Below, piece by piece: positions 59,820 through 64,000 of a DNA stretch of 64,000 bases. How positions within the stretch are numbered: the stretch's first letter is position 1; the number at the start of each line of letters is the position of its first letter. A model generated the notes under the pieces. It saw only the letters and a list, made by a program, of their open reading frames with translations. It ran no database searches and was not told the origin of the DNA. The stretch lies in assembly GCA_026005175.1 (NCBI GenBank), contig BPKO01000001.1:806001-870000 (forward strand), given 5' to 3'. This stretch comes from Candidatus Tectimicrobiota bacterium (GTDB taxonomy: Bacteria; Tectomicrobia; Entotheonellia; Entotheonellales; Entotheonellaceae). A program made the translations under genes and the position numbers.

Positions 59820-61013
59820 TCACTGCAAGAGCGCGGCGATGCGCGGCACGAGCGGCCGCGTGGCCATGGTCTTGAGGGCAAAGTTGCTCCCTTCCCCCAC
59901 GCGGCAGACAAAAAGGTCGCGGCAGTGGCGTGCCAGGCCGAATTCATCGAGGCAGGCCACCCCACCGCAGATTTCCATGGCCAGGGGGAGCAGCTCGGAA
60001 GCCCGCCGCGAGCACTCGATTTTTACTTTGGCCGCCGACTCACGCGGCAAGGTGCCGGCGTCGTACTGCTTGACGAGGTGCAGCAGCCAGGTCAGCCCTT
60101 GCTGCAAGGCGATGTCCATGTCGAGCAGCACGTCCTGCACGCGCTGGAAGCGGCCAATAGGCAGCCCGGCAAACTGGATACGCTCCTGGACGTAAGTGCG
60201 GCAGGCATCAAGGGCAAACGCCAGCGAGGCCAGGGCCAGGGCGGCAATGAACAGGCGCCCGCCGTTGAGGGTGGTCACCATCACCTTGAAGCCTTCGTGC
60301 ACCGTGCCCAGCACCGCCTCGTCGGGCACCTCGACGTCCTCAAAGGCAATGGCGCCGGTAGAAGATTGCTGCCAGACGGTTTTGCCGTGCATTTCCCGAT
60401 AGTGCACGCCAGGGTGGCTCATGGGCACGATGAAGCACGTGGAGCGGTGGCCATGGCGTCCCTCGGGATTGGTAAGGGCGTGCACGATGATGTGGCTGGC
60501 CCAGCGGGCGTTGGTGGTCCAGCACTTCTCGCCCCGCAGGCGCCAGCCGCCGTCGATGCGGGTAGCGGTGGTTTCCGGGTTGGCGGCATCGGAACCGCGG
60601 CCGGGCTCAGAAAGGCCGAAAGCAAACATGCGCTTGCCCGCCGCCAGCTCGGGGAGGTGAGCCGCTTTCTGCTCGGGGCGACCGCAGAGCTGCAGCGGCT
60701 TGATGCCCAGGCTAACCGCCGCGCCGGGGGTAATGGCCACGCTCTGGCTGTGGTAGCCCAGCGCCAGCCCCATGAGCACCAGCTCCAGCAAGCCGCCGCC
60801 CTGGCCGCCGTACTGCTCCTCGACGGTAAGGCCAAAGAGACCCAGCGCCGCCATGGCGGCAATCGTCTCCTCGGGCAGCAGCTGCTGCTGGCGCTCCCAG
60901 GCCAGCAGGTGTGGGGCGATTTCCTTGTCGGCAAAGTCGCACACCGCCTGATAGAAAGCAAACTGCTCGGCGCTCACCAGCCCTTCGAGGTAGGCGTCCA
61001 TCTGGCGAAGCAT
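59820..61013 (-). CDS. Acyl-CoA dehydrogenase
   Basis: 397 residues from the ATG at 61013 (AGAAGG upstream). The family flow is complete: FADKEIAPHLLAWERQQQLL, GLFGLTVEEQYGGQGGG, FGLSEPGRGSDAANPETTAT, GWRLRGEKCWTTNARWASHI, TVHEGFKVMVTTLNGGRLFI and a C-terminal four-helix part with LAMEICGGVACLDEFGLARH. FAD-dependent alpha,beta-desaturation of an acyl-CoA. A possible -10 TATACT lies at 61046-61041 without a good -35. Confidence 0.93.
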   Translation of the reverse strand: MLRQMDAYLEGLVSAEQFAFYQAVCDFADKEIAPHLLAWERQQQLLPEETIAAMAALGLFGLTVEEQYGGQGGGLLELVLMGLALGYHSQSVAITPGAAVSLGIKPLQLCGRPEQKAAHLPELAAGKRMFAFGLSEPGRGSDAANPETTATRIDGGWRLRGEKCWTTNARWASHIIVHALTNPEGRHGHRSTCFIVPMSHPGVHYREMHGKTVWQQSSTGAIAFEDVEVPDEAVLGTVHEGFKVMVTTLNGGRLFIAALALASLAFALDACRTYVQERIQFAGLPIGRFQRVQDVLLDMDIALQQGLTWLLHLVKQYDAGTLPRESAAKVKIECSRRASELLPLAMEICGGVACLDEFGLARHCRDLFVCRVGEGSNFALKTMATRPLVPRIAALLQ

Positions 61014-61094
61014 GACCCTATCCTTCTGCAGGCATCCCAAAGTATAGCGTGCCGCCGGCCACCCTAACACGCCCCCTGCGGCGTGTCAACGCAA

Positions 61095-62348
61095 CTAGGC
61101 GTCCGTGGGGGTAATGACGAACGTCAGCCGCTTGTAGGCCTCACGCAGGGCGGCTTCGACGTGTGCCGGGGTGGCGGCGCGCGCAAAGAGAAAGCCAAGA
61201 TAGCGGTCCCCCTCGGGCAAGGGCACCACTTCGTGGCCAAGGGGCACGGTGAGGTGCAGGGCTTCGATGCCCGGGACCTGTTTGGCCGCTTCCTGGCCGT
61301 GCACGGCACGCAGCGTGCCGCGCTGTGGGATGGGGAGCATCATCACCCCGGCAGCCTGGCCCTCACGCGCATACGAGGTCACTTCCAGGCCCAGGGCGTG
61401 CCGCAGCACCAGCTCTTCCAGCGACATGCCGGTACCAAAGCGCAGCGTGCGCGCGCAGAGGCCGCCGATGGTGCGGGCTGCCAGCTCGAGTGGCCAGGGG
61501 CCCTGGGCGTTGAGGCGCAGCTCGGCGTGCACCGGGCCTTCACGCAGGCCAAGGGCGCGCGTGCAGGCGGCCACGCAGGCGGCAATCGCCTCTTGCGTTG
61601 CCGCCGGCAGGCGCGAGGGGGTCACGTAGAGGGTCTCCTCGAAAAACGGCCCTTCCAGGGGATCGGGCTTGTCGAAGAGGGCCAGCACTTGCAGGTTGCC
61701 CCGCACCAGCAGGCCCTCCAGGGCCACTTCCTGCCCCGGGAGGTACGCCTCCACCAGGATCTGCTCGGCCAGGGCGCCGCCGCGGCTGGCCACCTCGGGA
61801 GTGCGCAGCAAGGCGGCCAGCCGCTGCCAGGCGGCCACAAACTGCTCTGGCGTGTCGGCGCGCATGACGCCCCGGCTGGCAGAAAGAAAGAGGGGCTTGA
61901 GCACGCAAGGATAAGGCACCTGCACCGCCACCGCCGCCGGGTCGGCGGTGAGGGGAAAGCAGGCAAAATGCGGCGTCGGCAAGCCGGCCGCGGCCAGGCG
62001 CTGCCGCAGCTGGTACTTGTTGCGCGTGGCCAGCACCGCCTCGGCCGGATTGTGGGGCAAGCCGAGAGCCGCAGCAGCCATCGCCGCCAGCGGTACCGTG
62101 TCGTCGTCTACCCCCACCACGGCGGTGAGCGGGAACTGGCGGGCAAAAGCGACAATCGCCGCGGTGGCCGCCTGCGGCTGCAAGAAATCGAGGGCCAGCG
62201 TGGTGCCTGGGGTAAGCGCGGCCAGGGCCTGCTCGCGCTCGGTGCCCACCACCACCTCGGCGCCCAGCCGCCGTGCTGCTTCCAGAAAATCGTGGCTCTT
62301 GTACGTGCGGGTGGTCATCAGCAGCAGCAGGCGCGGCCGGGACGGCAC
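61095..62348 (-). CDS. ATP-grasp carboxylate-amine/thiol ligase-like enzyme
   Basis: 417 residues. A Rossmann-like pre-domain (LLLLMTTRTYKSHDFLEAAR, VVGVDDDTVPLAAMAAAALG) is followed by an ATP-grasp core: ATRNKYQLRQRLAAAGLPTP, YPCVLKPLFLSASRGVMRAD, LVEAYLPGQEVALEGLLV, VHAELRLNAQGPWPLELAAR and TIGGLCARTLRFGTGMSLEE. It resembles the dipeptide (BacD/YwfE-like) and PurK-like branch of L-amino-acid ligases. The C-terminal region is the extension seen in that branch. Product unknown. It is 18 bases after nfuA. Confidence 0.82.
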   Translation of the reverse strand: MPSRPRLLLLMTTRTYKSHDFLEAARRLGAEVVVGTEREQALAALTPGTTLALDFLQPQAATAAIVAFARQFPLTAVVGVDDDTVPLAAMAAAALGLPHNPAEAVLATRNKYQLRQRLAAAGLPTPHFACFPLTADPAAVAVQVPYPCVLKPLFLSASRGVMRADTPEQFVAAWQRLAALLRTPEVASRGGALAEQILVEAYLPGQEVALEGLLVRGNLQVLALFDKPDPLEGPFFEETLYVTPSRLPAATQEAIAACVAACTRALGLREGPVHAELRLNAQGPWPLELAARTIGGLCARTLRFGTGMSLEELVLRHALGLEVTSYAREGQAAGVMMLPIPQRGTLRAVHGQEAAKQVPGIEALHLTVPLGHEVVPLPEGDRYLGFLFARAATPAHVEAALREAYKRLTFVITPTDA

Positions 62349-62366
62349 GGCAGGCCCCTCCGGCGC

Positions 62367-62942
62367 CTAGCCCTTGGCCGGCTGGTAGTACGGGTTGGTG
62401 CCGGCGGCGTGGTCGGTGGTGTCGACCACTTCCCGGATCTCGGGCATTTCCTGGCGAATGAGGGCTTCGATGCCCTGCCGCAGGGTGACGTTCACCATGC
62501 CGCAGCCCTGGCAGCCGCCGCCCAGGCGCACGTAGACGACGTCATCCTTGACATCGAGCAGCTCCACGTAGCCGCCGTGGGCAGCCACGCTCGGGTTGAT
62601 GCGGGTGTCGAGCAGCTCCTGCACCTTCATCGCCTTGGGGTCGGTCCACACGGGATTGGGGTTGTCGATTTTGAAGCCGCTGCCCTGCACGCTCTCGATG
62701 TAGTCGATGGTCGCCCCTTGCAGGTTGGGGGCGCTTTGCGGGTCGATGTGGACTTTGAGTCCTTCGCTGTCGATGATCACGTCGTCAGCGGCTTCCTGCC
62801 CCGGCTCCACCAGCCCCAGGTAGTAGCGAAAGCCGGCCGAAGTGCGGCCGGTAATCGACACGCGCAGGCCGCTGCCCTGCCGGCCCTGGGCTTCCATCAC
62901 CGCCCGGATCTTGTTGCGTGCCGCTTCGGTAATCGTCAGCAT
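62367..62942 (-). CDS. nfuA: NfuA-type iron-sulfur carrier
   Basis: 191 residues in two domains. The N-terminal A-type (IscA-like) domain (LTITEAARNKIRAVMEAQG, LVEPGQEAADDVII) lacks the three cysteines of true A-type carriers, as in NfuA. The C-terminal NifU domain has INPSVAAHGGYVELLDVKDD and GGGCQGCGMVNVTLRQGIEA with the CxxC that holds a 4Fe-4S cluster at the dimer interface. It delivers clusters to target enzymes under stress. First gene of the minus run from 63.0 kb. Confidence 0.93.
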   Translation of the reverse strand: MLTITEAARNKIRAVMEAQGRQGSGLRVSITGRTSAGFRYYLGLVEPGQEAADDVIIDSEGLKVHIDPQSAPNLQGATIDYIESVQGSGFKIDNPNPVWTDPKAMKVQELLDTRINPSVAAHGGYVELLDVKDDVVYVRLGGGCQGCGMVNVTLRQGIEALIRQEMPEIREVVDTTDHAAGTNPYYQPAKG

Positions 62943-62985
62943 GAACTTCTCCTTCGTTAGGGGTCTGACACGGCCCTACAAGGGG

Positions 62986-63013
62986 ATTGTACCGTCACGT
63001 GCGGCAATGTCAA
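62986..63013 (-). promoter_or_regulatory. Promoter of nfuA
   Basis: TTGACA (63013-63008), 16 bases, TACAAT (62991-62986) on the minus strand; start near 62979, about 37 bases before the ATG. It faces away from the thiolase promoter, their -35 elements only 12 bases apart. Confidence 0.7.
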
Positions 63014-63025
63014 ACGCGGCGGCGC

Positions 63026-63055
63026 TTGTGCGCTGGCGCTGCCCTCCGGTATACT
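63026..63055 (+). promoter_or_regulatory. Promoter of the thiolase gene
   Basis: TTGTGC (63026-63031), 18 bases, TATACT (63050-63055); start near 63062, 36 bases before the ATG. Confidence 0.65.
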
Positions 63056-63097
63056 GAGCCGGAGCAGCGTGCAAAACCATACGGTAAGGAGAGCGGC

Positions 63098-64000
63098 ATG
63101 CGACCAGCCCGTCCGGTATATATTGCGGCGCAGGCAATCACCCCCTTTATTGGCAAAGGCAACCCGCACTTCATCGCTCCCGGGCATCCAGAATACGGCA
63201 AGCGGGACAACCCCACCCTGGAGGAGCATCTGTGCACGGTGGTGCGCAAGCTCCTCGACGACCACGGCATCGATCCCAGCCTTATCCAGCGGGGCTTTGT
63301 CGGCAACTTTGCCGGGGAGTTGTTCAGCAAGCAAGGGCATCTTGGCGCCATGGTGGCGCGTGCCGATGCCCGCCTGGCCAGCAAAGGCTTCACCCGCGTG
63401 GAGGCGGCCTGTGCATCTGGCGGCGTAGGCCTCGTGGGGGCCATTGAGGCCATCCAGGCCGGGTTTGACGTGGTTCTGGTGGTGGGTGCCGAGGTGCAGA
63501 CCACGGTGCGGGCGCGCGAGGGCGCCGATTACCTGGCGCGCGCGGCGCACTATGCCACCGAGCGCCCGATCGACGATTTTACGTTTCCCGCCCTGCTGGC
63601 CCGCCGCGCCAAGGCCTACAAGGAAACCTACGGCCTGACCGACCGCGACCTCGCGCACTTTACCGTTAAGGCTTACAGTAACGCCAACCGCAACCCGCTG
63701 GCCCACATGCACGCCGTAAAAATCACCCTCGAGCAGGCAGCCACCGCCGGTGACCACAACCCGCAAATCCTGCAAAATCCCGAGCTCAAGCCTCATCTCA
63801 AAGTGAGCGATTGCTCCCAGGTGAGCGATGGCGCCGCGGCGGTGCTGCTGGCAAGCGAAGCGGGCTTGCAGAAACTGGGACGCCGCAAGGCCGACTGCGT
63901 GCAGGTGCGGGCATACGGCTTCTGCACCAACCCCCTGGGACAGGTGCAGAACTTGCTGCGCTTTGACACCACGGCCGCGGCGGTGGCCGAAGCCTTACGT
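63098..64000 (+). CDS. Thiolase/acetyl-CoA acetyltransferase-like protein, 3' end beyond the window
   Basis: 301 codons are in the window, open at its end. AAGGAGAG precedes the ATG. The nucleophile cysteine is in VEAACASGGVGLVGAIEAIQ. GFDVVLVVGAEVQTTVRARE, FPALLARRAKAYKETYGLTD, FTVKAYSNANRNPLAHMHAV and SDCSQVSDGAAAVLLASEAG match the SCP2-type (non-decarboxylating) thiolases. The C-terminal His and Cys motifs lie outside. Together with the acyl-CoA dehydrogenase and CoA-transferase it points to fatty- or other acyl-CoA turnover. Confidence 0.93.
   Translation, partial: MRPARPVYIAAQAITPFIGKGNPHFIAPGHPEYGKRDNPTLEEHLCTVVRKLLDDHGIDPSLIQRGFVGNFAGELFSKQGHLGAMVARADARLASKGFTRVEAACASGGVGLVGAIEAIQAGFDVVLVVGAEVQTTVRAREGADYLARAAHYATERPIDDFTFPALLARRAKAYKETYGLTDRDLAHFTVKAYSNANRNPLAHMHAVKITLEQAATAGDHNPQILQNPELKPHLKVSDCSQVSDGAAAVLLASEAGLQKLGRRKADCVQVRAYGFCTNPLGQVQNLLRFDTTAAAVAEALR

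Overview
The window is GC-rich, densely packed bacterial DNA from a Gram-negative organism. It carries outer-membrane-type lipoproteins, RodZ, PpiD, a LolB-like protein and a PilF-type TPR lipoprotein. The order trmFO-xerC-hslV-hslU-argB-argD-argF-argG, together with LLM oxidoreductases, a class III CoA-transferase, an MmgE/PrpD protein and a thiolase, suggests an uncultured Desulfobacterota-like, Tectomicrobia-like or Binatota-like lineage. That placement is inference only; no rRNA gene is present to settle it.

Layout. 1-3.7 kb (minus): aroE (cut by the window edge), rodZ, a PilF-like lipoprotein and aroF. aroF is preceded by a consensus promoter, a 33-codon leader peptide rich in aromatic codons and an intrinsic terminator, which together form a transcription attenuator. 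3.7-7.6 kb (minus): a metallopeptidase-like protein lacking its HExxH motif, a ThiS/MoaD-type sulfur carrier and ppiD. 7.6-15.4 kb (plus): the cell-shape operon mreB-mreC-mreD-mrdA-rodA, a LysM protein and dprA. 15.4-26.1 kb (plus): topA, trmFO, xerC, hslVU and arginine genes argBDFG. 26.1-29.1 kb (minus): secF, secD, yajC. 29.2-30.1 kb (plus): a TPR protein. 30.1-44.7 kb (minus): one long co-directional run, in transcription order plsC, dciA-like, TPR lipoprotein, lolB-like, ispE, prs, rplY, pth, hppA, rpsF, ssb, rpsR, rplI, dnaB, alr, tgt. 44.9-49.6 kb: a radical SAM protein, an alpha/beta hydrolase, a HAD dehalogenase, a small basic protein with its own promoter and a 3' inverted repeat, and a sorbosone-dehydrogenase-like protein. 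49.7-54.1 kb (plus): an accessory zone with an LLM oxidoreductase, two copies of a 75-bp direct repeat enclosing two unknown genes, a zinc-ribbon protein and a FGE-like secreted protein. 54.1-63.0 kb (minus), in transcription order: nfuA, an ATP-grasp enzyme, an acyl-CoA dehydrogenase, serC, trmB, MmgE/PrpD, a CoA-transferase and a second LLM oxidoreductase. 63.1 kb to the end (plus): a thiolase cut by the window edge.

Data quality. Seventeen genes, many of them essential (mreB, mrdA, rodA, topA, hslU, dnaB, rpsF, prs, serC and others), are broken by single or paired indels, almost all in short homopolymer runs and mostly one base too many. This looks like uncorrected sequencing or assembly error rather than biology. 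I annotate these genes as whole and give each break point.

Most promising for follow-up: the aromatic-codon attenuator before aroF; the small gene at 48.15-48.35 kb with its hairpin; the direct-repeat-bounded cassette at 50.7-52.4 kb; and the sulfur carrier paired with a metallopeptidase-like protein that has lost its zinc site. No tRNA, rRNA, CRISPR array or intact transposase was recognised.
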